In this document: positions 12,677-23,901 of the stretch, in pieces
Position numbering within the stretch: position 1 is the stretch's first letter
How the letters are laid out: every line of letters begins with the position of its first letter
NCBI GenBank assembly: GCA_024867545.1
Contig: JANFNE010000028.1
Span: 496,001-560,000, forward strand
DNA: 64,000 nt
Reading direction: 5' to 3'
From: Phytopythium helicoides
Taxonomy: Eukaryota > Oomycota > Peronosporomycetes > Pythiales > Pythiaceae
Program-made: the position numbers and the translations under genes
The notes under the pieces: model-generated
The model's database searches: none
What the model was told of the DNA's origin: nothing
What the model saw: the letters and a program-made list of their open reading frames with translations, nothing else

Positions 12677-14809
12677 ATGACGTCCTTCACGGTGCGCTCC
12701 GCTCGATTCCGCGCGTGAAGAAGCCACCGCGAGCCCGCGCTGACTCGATTTATGGCCCGTGTACTTTCTCGCCCGCGCTCGTTTTCCCCCTCTGTGCAGA
12801 CGTGGAAGATCGATGAGGAGGTCAAGATCCGCGTCGAGGAGACAGGGCTTCGCCTCGCAGCAGCCCATTACCACCATCGACGCCTTCCGCCGCATCGTCG
12901 ACCAGTGCGGCTCGGGCAACGCGCTGCACGTCAAGAGGAACGGCCAGTGGTGCGTCCCGGCGTCCTTTCTACGAGCGCCCTCTCCTTTCCCCTTCTCAAA
13001 CCGACTAACGTCCGCGTGGCTTTCCGCTCGTGCAGGGAGACCATCTCGTTCCAGCAGTACTACGACCGATGCTGCGCGTTCGCCAAGTCGCTGCTGCACA
13101 TCGGGCTCGAGCGCTTCCAGGGCGTGAGCATCATCGGCTTCAACTCGCCCGAGTGGGCGATCGCCGACGTCGGCGCCATCTTCGCCGGAGGTGTTGCCGC
13201 CGGTATCTACACGACCAACTCTCCGCCGGCGTGCGAGTACATTGCCAAGCACTCGGACTCGGCCGTCGTCGTGTGCGATGGCGTCAAGCAGCTCGAGAAG
13301 TTCCTCGCGATCGAGAAGAACCTGCCCAAGCTCAAGGCGCTCGTCGTCTGGAACGACTCGGTGCCCGAGGGCATCCAGTCCAGTGTGCCCGTGTACAGTT
13401 TCGAGGACTTTATCAAGCTCGGCGAGGACGTCAAGGACGAGACGCTCAAGGAGGTCATGGACTCGCAGCGCCCCGGCCAGTGCTGCACGCTCATTTACAC
13501 GTCGGGTACGACGGGCGACCCGAAGGCCGTGATGATCTCGCACGACAACTTGATCTGGACGATCGAGAGCGTCATTGGCATGATCAAGCGCAACCACAAC
13601 CACGCGATGAACAACACCGATCGCCTCGTCAGCTACCTACCCATGTCGCACATTGCCGCGCAGCTGATTGACATTTGGCTCCCGGTGTGCCGCGGCCTGC
13701 AGCTGTACTACGCGCAGCCGGACGCGCTCAAGGGCTCGCTCGGTGTGACGCTCAAGGAGGTGCGCCCGACGTTCTTCTTCGCGGTGCCCCGTGTGTGGGA
13801 GAAGATTGCCGAGAAGATGTGGGAGATCAGCGCGCAGACGACTGGCATCAAGCGCCGCATTGCGGACTGGGCCAAGGACAAGGGTAAGCAGAAGACGGAG
13901 ATGGCGCAGTACGGCAACTCGGGGGGCGTTCCGTGCGGCTACGGCGTCGCCAGCGCGGTCGTGCTGCAGCGTGTGAAGGAGGCGCTTGGTCTGGACCAGT
14001 GCATTGCGCAGTTCAGCGGTGCCGCACCCATCAGTCGCGAAGTCGTCGAGTACTTTGGCACGCTGGACCTTCCAATCTACGAGTTCTTTGGCCAGTCGGA
14101 GGCGACCGGCCCGCAGACGTGTAGTATGCGCGGCAGCTGGAAGATCAGCACGTGCGGTCGCACGATCGACGGCTCGTACACGAAGGTGGCACCCGGCACG
14201 GACGAGTTGGTCTTCAGTGGTCGTAATATTATGATGGGCTACCTCAAGGGCGAGACCCAGACCAAGGAGACGATCGATGAGGAGGGCTGGCTGCACTCGG
14301 GCGACTGCGGCAAGATTGACGAGGACGGTTTCATGTCGATTACGGGACGCATCAAGGAGATTATTGTGACGGCCGGTGGCGAGAACGTGCCCCCTATTCT
14401 CATTGAGGATACGATCAAGGAGGAGATCCCTCTGCTGTCGAACGTCATGGTTGTTGGCGACCGCCGCAAATTCCTCACGGCGCTGTTCACGGTCCGTGTG
14501 ACGGTCGACAGCGAGGGCCGCCCGACAGAGAAGCTCGACAGCAAGGTGCTGTCGATCCTCAAGGAGGTCGGCAGCTCGGCCACGACGGTCGCCGAGTTCA
14601 AGGCCGACCCGAAGGTCAAGGAGCACCTCGACGCTGGTCTGAAGCGTGCCAACGCCCGTGCGACGTCGCGCGCACAGAACATTGGCAAGTACTACATCCT
14701 GGACACGGACTTCTCGATCAGCGGCAATGAGCTGACGCCCACGCTCAAGCTGAAGCGCAAGATTGTGCTCGAGAAGTACGGCGATGTTATTGAGAGCCTC
14801 TACGCTTAG
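12677..14809 (+). CDS. Long-chain acyl-CoA synthetase, bubblegum (ACSBG) type
   Basis: The enzyme activates fatty acids to acyl-CoA through an acyl-AMP intermediate. The AMP-binding loop YTSGTTGDPKAVMISHDN, the YEFFGQSEATGP segment and TGRIKEIIVTAGGENVPP followed by IEDTIKEEIPLLSN are those of the ACSBG group. Exon 1 encodes only MTSFT. Introns fit at 12692-12799 and 12950-13035, the second joining NGQW to ETISFQQYY. A one-base insertion in the G run at 12845-12847 separates EETG from FASQQPITTID; I read the gene through it. The rest is one uninterrupted frame to the stop. No peroxisomal C-terminal SKL is present (it ends ESLYA). Confidence 0.93.
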
Positions 14810-15051
14810 GTTTATCAGCTAGCGCCCGCCAGCTCCTGCAAACGCGTTAGCACTCAAGAGGAGAAGCCGCGTGCGGATCGGTCGAGGCGGTAGGTATTGG
14901 TTTTCCCGTTTGTTCGATTAAAGCGGCGCGTCACTGAGCGCAGACACGCAAGAATGAATGGAACTGGATGCTGTATTGACGCGGGTGGTTTATATCGCCT
15001 GGATTCCATTTCCGGTGCTTGATGCGATGGAAATCTGGAACTGCGCGCCGC

Positions 15052-15554
15052 TCACGAGCGCTTAGCCTTTTGGCGCGCGAGCAGCAGCTGCACCTGCTGC
15101 TTCTGCAGCTCGTTGCCCTTCTGCACAGCGTTGTAGATGGCGAGCAGCATGATGACGACGGCCATCATGAGCACGTGCGATACATTGAATTTGAACGCAG
15201 CGGCCTTGCCCAGCACTTGCTCGAGCGCGAACCGCAGATTGTCCACATCTGTCGCGACCCTCACACACAGGTCAGTGGCACCTCACATTCCTACGAGTAC
15301 TCAGGCGCAGCGGCAACGCACATGGCTTGAGCTGCTGCACGGCGGGGATGGTCATGTAGCCCTTGAGATCTGCAGGTTGGAGAAGGGAGCCCGACTTTAA
15401 ACTCCAAGCGCGCAACAGCCAGAGCTCACAGGCGCCACGTACTCACGGACAGGAAGCGGAAGAGCGTCTGGAAGTTGAAGAGCGCGAGCCCCGACACGAG
15501 CAGCAGCAGCGGCGGCAGGAACAGAAGCTGGGGGAGACTCACATTGAGCAGCAT
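15052..15554 (-). CDS. Small two-helix membrane protein of unknown function
   Basis: Three exons give about 117 residues. Introns 15370-15442 (A|GTACGT...CTGCAG|AT) and 15249-15321 (T|GTGCGT...GACAG|AT) keep phase. The product starts MLLNVSLPQLLFLPPLLLL, a strong first membrane helix. It has a middle segment FRFLSVNLKGYMTIPAVQQL, a second helix VLMMAVVIMLLAIYNAV, and a basic, Gln-rich end (ARQKAKRS). I do not recognise the family. The basic tail could retain it in the ER. The clean splice phases support a real gene. Confidence 0.6.
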
Positions 15555-16206
15555 CTTGGCACCGAGTGGTCGATTTGAACTGAAAGCAGGAGCGTTCCCC
15601 CCATTTCGAGAGAACGAGGGCATTGATGCGGTTGAGTGACTCCTTGGGGACTCGGCTTCAACACAGCCTTGACACGCATCAAGAAAGACGTCGATCGCCC
15701 GGTTTGCATGCGAACGAGCCGTCAACGGGAGCTGTCGTTGGCCTACATCGCACTGAAGGACCACATTCCCTGATTTTAGCCTTTCTGGCACTTCTGCAGC
15801 TGAGAGATCTCGCAACTTGAGATACCAATATATCGCGTATCGTGAATGCAGGAGTCGTATCCGTTCTCGCCAGACTTGTAGATTGTGGCGGCCATAGCAA
15901 AATCTGTGATGAAGTTGGTGGAGAACTTCGATCGATTTTATGAATGCTTGTGCAAGCAAGTTGTATTCGTTGTCACTCCTAGGAGTAAAGACCTTTCAAT
16001 TTTAGCGATGATAAAGCCGTAAAAAATTGCGGCGCACTTGCACTGGAAGTTCGTTTGCTGCTGAAATATGATGGGTACTTGCAACCGATGGCAAAGCAAA
16101 GTATCTCAATTTCATAGTATATATTTTCTGCATCGTGGGCAACACCAAACAAAAAGGTTGACTATTCTTCTGGGTTCGGCCCAGCCTAATACGCTGTCAA
16201 GAGCAT
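15555..16206. other. Intergenic, AT-rich
   Basis: This lies upstream of the small membrane protein gene and downstream of the RNase III gene. An open frame continues upstream of 15554 but has no ATG context or motif I trust. Confidence 0.4.
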
Positions 16207-17688
16207 TTACTTTTGTAACTCAAACGCACGGTCTTTTGCTGTTGCCTCCCCCACAGCTTCTTCGCTCGTTGGGTCTTCGCCAAGTAGCTCTCGGTAGAAC
16301 TCAACGCCGAGTTCCGCTGCTCTGCGTCGCGCAGCCTTGTACGATGACCCTGAACCGATCAATATGCGCTGTATTCATTACAATAAGGATGAGAAGGAAG
16401 AGACATTCAAGGTGGATCTCAAGCCAAAGTCATGCGCAACGAACCTTTCCCTGGACAACCAACGCCACATCGTGCCTTTCGTTTCCTGACCGTGTTGGGT
16501 TCTCGATAATGCACTTCCTGTGCACGTGAGCTGTCAATTGGTGGCATTCCACAATTCTAGTAAGATTACAGTTCCTTACTCGAAGACCGGATGACCCATT
16601 CGATGAGCTTGCAGCAATTTTTGGAGCTCCATTGCTGGGCTCCACATTGTTTTCAGCGAGGCGTACCGGATCGCGTGTGGTAGAACGTGCTTGTTGACGA
16701 AGTCCATCGCAACTCCAATCCCCTGGTTGCGGCATTCATGGCGGCTTTAGGTTTATCGAGCACGTGCTGTAACTACTGCAGCCGCCTGGCACTCACCTGA
16801 TCAAGATAAATCGCCGCGATAAGCGACTCTACGGCGCCAGCCTCAATCGTAACTCGTCCCTTCAAGTAAGGTGCGCTCTGATTGTTAGATTGTCTAATTT
16901 CAAAGTCTGGGGGAACAATAATAAGCTCCTCGAGGTGCAGGTCCTGCACGCAAATACGCGACAACGTCTGGTTGTTGACCAGCATGTCCTTCAGCAGCGT
17001 CATTTTGCCCTCACGCTCTTCAACATGTGTCTGGAACAGATAAGTCGCGACAGCCATTGCCAGCAATGAGTCTCCTAGAAACTCCATCGACCTGTTCGAC
17101 AGGCGATGCCCCAGCACGTGAGCTGGCAGACGGATACCAGAGAGAACTCCGTGGTGGATGAGCGCGCACTTGAGGTGCAGGACGTCACGAAAGCGAACGC
17201 CAATGCGCTGTTGCAGCGCCACAAGGCCGGCATCCCACCTCTCTGGGACCTTGACATACTACGCATCTCGCCGTCAGGTTTTGCTCACAACGCGAACGCA
17301 CGCGCATTTCTCCTCCTACCGCAAAATCCTCCGGTCGCACAACCTTCCAGCCGGCGTTCCCGCTCGGCTCCGCAAAGAACTTCGACCTGATCTGCCTGAA
17401 ATCCAGTCCGTCATCCAATTCCGGCCCCGCACCAGCCCTCCGCGCATCTCGGAGCTCGTCGCGAGCCGCCAGGAGGTGTCGACGCTTGAGGTTCTTGAGC
17501 GCTCGGAAGCTCGCGACTGCTCCAACGGCAGCGAGCGCCAGCGCCACCAGCGCCACCAGCGACGCCACAGCCACCGCCTGCGCACTCAGCAGCGCGAGTT
17601 GGCGCTCCGGACTGGCGCAGAGAGCGCCGAGCGCCTCGAGAGCTGCGCCGCTCTGCATGGAGCTCATGAGGTGGCGAACAAATGGCAT
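16207..17688 (-). CDS. RNase III domain plus dsRBD protein
   Basis: The N-terminus has a hydrophobic segment (residues about 30-60) that may be a membrane anchor. It is followed by a single RNase III domain with the signature NRSMEFLGDSLLAMAV and a second acidic motif in GAVESLIAAIYLDQ. A C-terminal dsRNA-binding domain runs from HPVFEIVE to IGSGSSYKAARRRAAEL. The catalytic Glu and Asp of the signature are present. Introns include 17259-17319, one near 16740-16797, 16369-16444, and an apparent 23-nt intron at 16557-16579 whose removal restores the first dsRBD strand. One RNase III domain plus a dsRBD, without helicase or PAZ, is not a full Dicer. Dicer-like partner, rRNA processing or organelle roles are all possible. 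Confidence 0.8.
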
Positions 17689-17946
17689 GTACTCAGAAGG
17701 CACTACGAGAGATTACGCATTTCAGTGACGTTGAACTCAACGGCAACTTGACCTTGAGATGGCTACATTGTGATCGGCGATAACCCTCAGTGCACATGAG
17801 GAATCCCGAACTGGCATCTCGGTGCAGTGGTTATGGGCACGGCTATAAATACGGCGACGGCCTTGGTATTGCTGCATGTGTCCGAGCAGCATTCACTCGG
17901 TCTCCTGCTGCTCGAGTTCGAGGGTGAGCCCAAGTAGAACGCAGCC
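17689..17946. promoter_or_regulatory. Divergent promoter of RNase III and small possible ciliary gene
   Basis: About 260 bp separate the two outward-facing starts. No CCAAT pair is seen. Confidence 0.4.
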
Positions 17947-18398
17947 ATGCTCGGAGGCGGCGGCTCCAACATTCTGCGAGGCGGCAAGCGCACGTATGAC
18001 TGCTCTACGCTTGTCGGGAATTTTGTGGAGGAGGCGTATCGACCTGGAGCTCTTGGTGGAGTGCGAGATGGAGGAGAGATGTACGCCACCAACACGCGGG
18101 TGCAGATGCTAGAGGGCGCTGGAATCGTCACCAAGCCGTTTGGAGCGGGGCTCAAGCGGCCGGAAGACCCAAAGTACGACTACAAGGAGATCGTCGGTCC
18201 CGACAAGACGCGGGGAGCGTCAACCTGGATCTCTCTCTCGCACTCGACCCACTGCAACTCCAGCAAGGCAAGTAGAGCTTCGATGGTAGCTGGGCGTGAT
18301 GCTTCACCTGACAATGAACCCTATGGGAGCAGCCGACAGAGTTTGCAGCGCCGAGGGAGCTCAAGGGTCGACGGATGCCAGACGACGAGCTAGGATAA
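17947..18398 (+). CDS. Small protein with microtubule-inner-protein-like motif
   Basis: The first 80 codons (MLGGGGSNILRGGKRTYDC...) are well formed. They carry TYDCSTLVGNFVEEAY, which resembles the Y-x3-L-x-GNW-x-EE pattern found in several small axonemal microtubule inner proteins (CFAP68, CFAP107). The C-terminus is best read through a GC-AG intron (AAG|GCAAGT...GACAGAG|TTT at about 18267-18338), ending FAAPRELKGRRMPDDELG. Without that intron the frame stops at 18393 with a poor tail. The link to axonemes is from a short motif only, so treat it as a hypothesis. Flagellated zoospores would make it reasonable. Confidence 0.45.
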
Positions 18399-18768
18399 GC
18401 ATCGCGAGCGATGGACACACGAAAGCGACCCAGAGGTACTGAAAGCGCGTTTTGCGACAGAGACATCAGCTATGATGGACCCAGTGGTGCGTCCCGACTT
18501 CCGAAGGAGTTGTGCAAGCCGACTCCCTCCTCCTTCAAGTAGGCAAAAAACGACAACGAGGCATTCGCAGATGGTTCTTGTATATACCTATTGCATGCTT
18601 GACACGTAAGAGCTCTCTGTCTGGTATCTCTCGTCTCGATTTCCGCTTGCCGGTCTTGCGGCGCATGGGAACTATTCCTCCTTCGACAAACATGTTTCCG
18701 CGGTTCTGCAGTGCCACCACCTCTCGTTAGAGCAGACAGAACAGCAGGCATGTCCAAATACAAATCAC

Positions 18769-19976
18769 TCACGCTCTCAAGTCAATCACCATAACACAGA
18801 TGTTGTCAAGGCTGCCTCGAGCATAGGCCTCCTCCATGAGATGCATGGCCGCAGCTTGAGGGTCGTCAAATCGCATCGTGATCTGCCCCGCATCCTCGTT
18901 CGTGATCGTGTCCCAGAGTCCCGTCGCTCGCGACGACAATGAAGTGGTCGTTGCTCGAGCGCTTGAACTCCTTGACCTCGGGTTCGGCGACCACGAAGGG
19001 CTTGAGCATGCGGTCGCCAATAGCGCGTGACACTGCAAGGATGCCTTCGACACGCCATACACCCCAGAAGACGACCGGAGCCTCCAAGGTCGCGGATTCG
19101 CTTGCGCTCGTCGGGGCGATTCGGCTTGTGGTCCGACGTCAGCACCGTCACCTTACCCTCCTGAGTGCACAAGCACCGCGCGCGAGTCACCCGCGTGCGC
19201 TACATAGAAGTTGTCACCGCGCGCCAGCACTGTCACGGCTGTTGTCCCGTCCTCCGAGTTCTTGCGGTTTGCCACCTTGAGGTACTGCATCATCGCCACC
19301 ACCAGGTGAGTCTGCTGGCTCACAATAGCGCTGGTGCCGATGTGCGCACCTCCTCATCCGTCTTGATGAACCCGTTCTTGAGCGCGGTCGCCGGGTCTTT
19401 CGAGATGAGCGGGTCGCGGATGATGTTCTGGCACATGACCTGCGCGCAGAAGCTGTCTCGACCAGTTAAGTCCTCGCTTCGCTCCCGCAACAGCAATGAC
19501 AAGTCGAGACTCACGTGGCTGCGCCGTCGCCGCCGTGGCCGTCAAAAATCCCGTAGAACGTCTGCGTGGCGTCGCCTGCTCCACACGGCCACCAATCAGC
19601 TCGGCAGCCCATCACCAGCACCACCGCGCTCCGCGTGGCGCGCGCACCGTTCAGGTCCGCGACGACGGCGTGTCGGTCCTCCATGTACGGCCGGCGGCCC
19701 TGGATCTGCGCGAGTCCGTAGCGGTAGTGCGCCTTGGCGTTGATGGGCGGGCACGTCTGCGTCTCGAACGGCGCGAGGCTGGACCTGCGCACACGCGATC
19801 CGCGTCAGTCGCAGCAAACTCCAAGCCGATCGCCGGCGTGCGCCGCACTTCCAGGCCGCGAGCGCGAACTTGAGCAGCGAAAGCGCCAGCAGCAGCAGCA
19901 GCGCGTGGCCCACGTAGCTGCCGCGCACTAGCAGCGCCATGCTCTGCAGGCTCTCGAGGCTCAGCGCCGCCGCCAT
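18769..19976 (-). CDS. PP2C-type Ser/Thr phosphatase, membrane-anchored
   Basis: An N-terminal hydrophobic segment ([19 protein letters not shown]) precedes the metal-dependent phosphatase motifs [47 protein letters not shown] and [13 protein letters not shown]. The metal-binding Asp residues of DGHGG, SDG and DN are all present, so the enzyme should be active. Introns separate the N-terminal helix, the DGHGG exon and the [13 protein letters not shown] exon. Two one-base breaks lie near 19078 (before VVFWGVWRV) and 18919 (between SDG and LWDTITN). The start at 19976 lies 90 bp below a CCAAT pair. Membrane topology and substrate are unknown. Confidence 0.88.
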
Positions 19977-20065
19977 GAGCCGCTCAGTGGGGAGCTGCTC
20001 GGCGACGCGTTGACGTGTGATACGAGCCAGCGGGGTGTTTGTAATGCTCGGGGCGAGGGTTTGGG

Positions 20066-20102
20066 CCAATGGGGCGCGCGGATTGTGTGGATTTTAGCCA
20101 AT
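20066..20102. promoter_or_regulatory. Paired CCAAT boxes upstream of PP2C gene
   Basis: CCAAT lies at 20066-20070 and 20098-20102, 32 bp apart, with a GGGCGCGCGG stretch between. Both face the same way. Confidence 0.6.
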
Positions 20103-20521
20103 GGAAGGGAGGCATCGCACGAGGCAGACTGACTGCTGTCACGGATGCTACTCTGCATCGTCTACGGTAGACCACCGGTGAGAGGTTTTCACTCACTTAC
20201 CCATCGATTCCGAGACGAAAGTGCGCTACTTGTTGGTGGCAATATCTACTTCGATGTCTTTTGTGCGTGCGATTTGAAGTTTGCTTTTCCAACGCACACA
20301 AATTGAGACTAGAGCGAGTCAAAGGCAGGTTCTTTCTGGGAAAAAGCCACTCTTTCGCTGTGGAGATGCTGACAGCACGGAGAAACACGAAATATATTAA
20401 GAACTGGCACCACCAACAAAATGCACTTGATCAAGTTGCAGCTGTATTTTTCAAGTCTCCGACCTGCCACGCAGCGATCTGTTCTCCTAGCAATCCTGCT
20501 TCGATCAAAGTCAACACTCCT
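20103..20521. other. Intergenic, AT-rich
   Basis: This is the 3' flank of the armadillo gene. No feature is recognised. Confidence 0.4.
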
Positions 20522-22555
20522 TCAAGTTACAGCGCGAAGAACAGCAGCAGCTTCGTTTCGCACATCCTCGGGCGCTCCATTGATGGCAAACCCTTTCAAC
20601 ACAGAAACGACTCCCGATGCTATGATACGCGCCTTGTTGGCTGGATCGATCGCAAGCTCACCGAGCAACCAAAGTGCCTGGACACGCTTTTTGTTGTCGC
20701 TTTCTCGAATGACTTTTGCCAGGTCAGCTATTCCTCCCTTAGCGACAATCGCTTTCTTGCTGTCACAGCATCCGATTACAATGTTGGTTAACACATTCAA
20801 AGACGCCATCGATAGCTTCTCGTCGATATCTCGCACTCGTGACAATAGACTTTTCACGAGCCCTTTTGAGGCAGCAATTGCAGTCTTGTGCTCTGTAGCA
20901 ACTGCCAGATTTTGCAGGGTCGTGATAGCTAGCCACGCTAGGCGAGCGTCTTTATCGAGAACAAAACTTGCTAAAGGCTCGATTGCACCAGCTGCAACGA
21001 TCATCTTCTCGTTGGAGTCGTTGACTGCAAGGCTCTTGAGTAGCGTTAGAGCTCTAAACTTCCTGAACATGTCGTATAGCTTCATTTCAGTCCTCAATAT
21101 CCCCACAAGTTCAGGAATGATACCAGCAGCCGCGATCCTCCGCTTGATGTCATTTGACTTGATAGACAGCAGGATCAAAGCGAACAATGCCACCCCTTTC
21201 GTACCCACACTGACTATCCGAGCTATTGAAACAAACGGTTCGATAACGCCTTGCGCCACAAGGAACGCTCTGTTTTCCTGGGAGTGCCTTGCAAAATTCG
21301 TAAGCGCATATAAGGCTTTCAAGCTCTCCTCTGAATCACTACCACCCAGCATCATCACAAGAACAGGAATCACCCCTGAAGCACTAATAAGAGTCCCGCC
21401 ATGGGCATCAGCCGATAGATTCGATATCAGGCCCACAGCATTTCGTCGGTGGGGCGTAAATGGTTCTTGAAGCGTATCTAGTACAGTGAGTATTATGTCA
21501 GTCGATTGAATTCGCCTTCTATTGACGGGATTGCGCGCAAGGTAAGCCAACGACTTGAAGCAATGACTTTTGACAGATTGATTTCTCTCACGGGCCAGCT
21601 CTGTAAGCGCCTCGATCTCAGTGGTCGATATTTGGGGAATGCTGACATTAACCGGATAGAGGATAGTTTCAAGATGATATGCAGCGTTTGACACTTCTTC
21701 TGGGGAGCCACCTCGAACGACGACAATTAACGCGCCAATTGCGCCAGCTTGAACGATGGTCAATTTGTTGTCATAACTAGAAGTAGACAAGCACCCCAGC
21801 AGTTTCAATGCATTCATTCGACTTTGGCTGCTGTCGCGGAGATAATCCAAGAGCGGAGGAACTATGCCTGCTTCGATAATTAGAGCATATGCTGTTTGGC
21901 TACTATTGATGCAAGAAAGGAGCCCAATTGCTCCCTCCTTCATCTCCCGATCGCCTTCGCGTAAAAGCTGCACAAAAATCGGTATTGAAGCAAGGACGTC
22001 GATTTCACCATGAAGCCTGCATTTCGCAAGCAGGCGAAGAATCATTGGTACAGCTTTGGTTGAGAATACAGCTGCCTTGAAACGTTCGTCTACAGCCATA
22101 TTCCAGAGTGCAGGAGCCACAAGTATCTGCTCTTCTTCACAACCATTCCACACCACGTCTGCCAGCAAGGGGATAGCTCCAGCATCAACCAGCAATTGTC
22201 TTAGATGCTCGTTTTTGAAAAGTCTCAGCAGAGCACCAGCATATTGATAGATTTGAAGCGACTTGCCACGCTGAAGAAGTCCAACCAAATGCTTTAAAGT
22301 GTCAGGCGATATAAGCATCTGCTGAATTTCGTCATCGCTAGCGATCTCATACAAGATGTCGATTGCAATGTGTGCCTCATCGCTGTCAGGTTCATAATCC
22401 ATCTGTATCAGTTGTGGGATTGTGGTCGCAACCAAAGCCTGATCGTCTTCAATTGGGTTGTCATACATGCCATTCGCTGCTTGGACTTTTCGTAGAGACA
22501 TTGCGCAACGGTTTTGAAGTTGCCTGCAGAGACTTCGGTAGCTAGCTGGCAGCAT
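20522..22555 (-). CDS. Armadillo-repeat protein, intact copy
   Basis: This is a single exon of 677 residues without interruption, from MLPASYRSLC to the stop at 20522. At least ten ARM repeats of about 42 residues fill residues 50-670, each with an AGAIPLLADVV-like first helix and an NEK-like turn. The protein has no kinase or other domain, so it is probably a helical scaffold. It is the only complete member of a family that also has copies at 35265-36284 and 41340-43474: all three share the block NEKxIVxAGA near the same repeat. Codons are more A/T-rich than in neighbouring genes. Function is unknown. Confidence 0.85.
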   Translation of the reverse strand: MLPASYRSLCRQLQNRCAMSLRKVQAANGMYDNPIEDDQALVATTIPQLIQMDYEPDSDEAHIAIDILYEIASDDEIQQMLISPDTLKHLVGLLQRGKSLQIYQYAGALLRLFKNEHLRQLLVDAGAIPLLADVVWNGCEEEQILVAPALWNMAVDERFKAAVFSTKAVPMILRLLAKCRLHGEIDVLASIPIFVQLLREGDREMKEGAIGLLSCINSSQTAYALIIEAGIVPPLLDYLRDSSQSRMNALKLLGCLSTSSYDNKLTIVQAGAIGALIVVVRGGSPEEVSNAAYHLETILYPVNVSIPQISTTEIEALTELARERNQSVKSHCFKSLAYLARNPVNRRRIQSTDIILTVLDTLQEPFTPHRRNAVGLISNLSADAHGGTLISASGVIPVLVMMLGGSDSEESLKALYALTNFARHSQENRAFLVAQGVIEPFVSIARIVSVGTKGVALFALILLSIKSNDIKRRIAAAGIIPELVGILRTEMKLYDMFRKFRALTLLKSLAVNDSNEKMIVAAGAIEPLASFVLDKDARLAWLAITTLQNLAVATEHKTAIAASKGLVKSLLSRVRDIDEKLSMASLNVLTNIVIGCCDSKKAIVAKGGIADLAKVIRESDNKKRVQALWLLGELAIDPANKARIIASGVVSVLKGFAINGAPEDVRNEAAAVLRAVT

Positions 22556-23001
22556 TGGAGCTTGCAGCGACGACGTCGTCTTTTAGGAACTGATCATGCT
22601 GCAGGCAAATGAACTTGCCATCACAACCATCACTCATAGAGATCCATCCCATCATATATCAGCTTTGATCTGCCAAGAGCGCACACCCGGCATCGGTTGA
22701 ATTCCTTGTTCGTTTCGTATTCGAGCCATCGCTGTCTCGGTCAGCTGCTTCACCCTTTTGTAGTTCTTCTCGCAGCACCTCAGTGCCAGGTTCATCAGCA
22801 TACTTGAAGCTTCAAGCGGTACCGTACCTTGTCATCTGTAAAAGGAGAGCGCTTTAGTGGACGGAAACGCTGTTTTCAACTTTTGAGCAACCGATAGATC
22901 CCCAAAGCCAGAGGTAAAAAGGTCCCCGAAGAGTAAGCACTAGTGGAGGTGTCATCGGAATGGCATTTGACAATGCAGCAACGTTGCATCGGTTTATGAA
23001 G
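22556..23001. other. Intergenic or 3' exon of the RRG7-like gene
   Basis: A strong acceptor (CTTTTACAG) near 22841 and an open acidic frame ending at 22659 (...LREELQKGEAADRD...) suggest a possible extra 3' exon of the gene to the right. The join is unproven. Confidence 0.35.
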
Positions 23002-23769
23002 TCACGGATCACCGAGGATATGGCTCCCGTATGTTAGAACGAGCTGGTGCTGCTGGTCGATGAACTGGCTGGCCACCGTGAGCTTGGGCAGCAGGGCCTG
23101 AGCTCTAGCGTTGAGCAAAAATGAAGAAATGCGGCGCTCTTCGGGATCAATGGAACACAGCACTGCCGGAGTCGTCATCCGGAGGAAATATCTGCACCGT
23201 TGAAAAGAATCACTCATTGGCTTTCACAAACACCACGGACCAAGGGTTCGTTCACACACACCTCTGTGCGTAGACGCTAAAGCCCGAGCTCGATGCGAAC
23301 ACCCCGAGTGTGTTCGCGGGAAAGAAGCTCAGCACGCCGTGGAACTCACGCACGTACTGCACGCTCACGGGTTTCTTCTCGTTCTTGCACTGCGTCACGA
23401 CCTCGATCTCGACATGGTCTGGGAAAGACCACACGCCCTGCCCAACGCAACGGCAAAGTCAATCCAGCAGCTCTAACTATCCTAACTATCCAGCCAACCG
23501 GCAGATCAAACCTGGTGGTCGATGCCGCCGTCTCTCGACATTTGCGTGGGCTGCAGCTCGCATCGCAGCGCCGCCATGAGCGCCACGACCTGCTCCTCGA
23601 ACTCGAGGCCCTTGCTAAGCGCCGACTGGGTCAGCCCTCGCCTCCCCAGCCGTCCGCAGTCGCTACCAGAGCATCCTGATGCACCGAGAAGCCCCGTTCG
23701 CAGCCTGGAAGCGCCGGCAGAGACGCCGCCGCGGCTCCGCAGCAGCGCCACCGCCTTGAAGCTCGCCAT
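23002..23769 (-). CDS. RRG7-like mitochondrial PD-(D/E)XK nuclease-fold protein
   Basis: The N-terminus (MASFKAVALLRSRGGVSAG...) is rich in Arg and Ser, like a mitochondrial targeting peptide. The core has FEEQVVALMAAL, DGGIDHQ, then after an intron EIEVVTQCKNEKKPVSVQYV and REFHGVLSF. This D...QCK pattern with a following REF helix is that of the restriction-endonuclease-like family of yeast Rrg7, needed for respiratory growth. Introns near 23453-23518 and 23173-23264 keep phase. The frame stops at 23002; a further exon is possible (see the 22556-23001 entry). Whether it cuts DNA is unknown. The start lies only 132 bp from the divergent gene at 23902. Confidence 0.65.
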
Positions 23770-23901
23770 CCCCGCGCCGTACCGTTCGCGCAGTTGGCAT
23801 ACGGCCGGCCGGCGTCAGCACCGCAGATTCCAGCAGTATACAAACTCCAAGACAAGGCGGAGGTGCGTCTCGTCAACCATTGCAGTTGGAGAAAGGCGGC
23901 G

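Noticed and set aside
12578..14626. Two long open frames (341 and 329 codons) on the minus strand opposite the acyl-CoA synthetase
   Set aside because: They mirror the GC-rich codon bias of the real gene, have no motifs, and are Arg/Ala/Leu-rich, as expected of antisense shadows.
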